A DNA stretch of 6,346 nucleotides from Chloroflexota bacterium (lineage in GTDB: Bacteria; Chloroflexota; Dehalococcoidia; Lucifugimonadales; Australimonadaceae), in contig JAPPFU010000223.1 of assembly GCA_028875085.1 (NCBI GenBank), positions 1-6,346 of the forward strand, read 5' to 3'. The notes below the pieces were generated by a model. The model was not told the DNA's origin. It saw only the letters and a program-made list of their open reading frames with translations, and ran no database searches. Position 1 is the first letter of the stretch; the number at the start of each line of letters is the position of its first letter. Positions 6,265 to 6,346 of the stretch are shown here, one piece after another. A program made the position numbers and the translations under genes.

Positions 6265-6346
6265 CCACGATACGAATGACTATCCGCTTGCCGCTGCTCG
6301 TGGCGATAGCGGCGCTGCTGGCCGTCGCGGCGGCCGCCTGCGGAGG
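6261..6346 (+). CDS. lipoprotein, N-terminal fragment (probable solute-binding or other exported protein)
   Basis: Only the first 28 codons are inside the window. They encode a classic bacterial lipoprotein signal: basic start (Arg5, Arg9), hydrophobic core LPLLVAIAALLAVAA (10-24) and a lipobox ending AAC with the lipidated Cys at 27, followed by Gly. The mature protein would be anchored to the outer face of the cytoplasmic membrane. The ATG overlaps the Rieske stop codon (ATGA at 6261-6264), with GGGGGAAGG just upstream as ribosome site; Met6 is a possible alternative start. Translational coupling with the Rieske gene is likely. An ABC-transporter substrate-binding protein is the commonest product in such a position, but nothing visible here confirms it. 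Confidence 0.75.
   Translation, partial: MTTIRMTIRLPLLVAIAALLAVAAAACG

Overview
The window is GC-rich bacterial DNA with dense genes and third-position G/C bias. A bacterial lipoprotein signal (27 residues, ending in Ala-Ala-Cys-Gly) begins at the right edge. The mix of dihydroorotase-like amidohydrolases, a degenerate metallo-beta-lactamase (MBL) fold protein, a single-domain Rieske protein and a hairpin repeat resembling 'CCCTTCG...CGAAGGG' dispersed elements would fit an uncultured Chloroflexota (Dehalococcoidia/SAR202-like) genome. That placement is inference only; no taxonomic marker gene is present.

Left part (1-1161, minus strand): a partial MBL-fold gene runs off the left edge. It has a good sigma70-like promoter and Shine-Dalgarno site, but most of its expected metal ligands are replaced. 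Upstream of it, and read in the same direction, is a small three-helix membrane protein of unknown function. A hairpin-forming repeat lies between the two genes.

Middle (1162-2670): after a short AT-rich divergent spacer comes a complete plus-strand MFS efflux-type transporter. It converges, with only 13 bp between, on the next minus-strand gene.

Right part (2684-6346): two paralogous amidohydrolases of the EF_0837/Atu3266-like amidohydrolase/deacetylase family are transcribed divergently from a 250-bp intergenic region. This region carries a sigma70-type promoter facing each way, and each promoter overlaps a small inverted repeat. The right-hand paralogue heads an apparent operon: amidohydrolase, 25-bp gap, Rieske [2Fe-2S] protein, ATGA overlap, lipoprotein (cut by the window edge). 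Both paralogues carry a shared C-terminal region of about 95 residues that I cannot assign to a known domain. They differ at the residue that best aligns with the family's metal-bridging lysine (Lys159 versus Arg159).

The most plausible reading is a small catabolic and uptake locus. Two related but non-identical cyclic-amide or N-acyl hydrolases would sit beside an electron-transfer protein and a probable solute-binding lipoprotein. The substrate cannot be told from the sequence. I found no tRNA, rRNA, CRISPR array, insertion sequence or phage gene.
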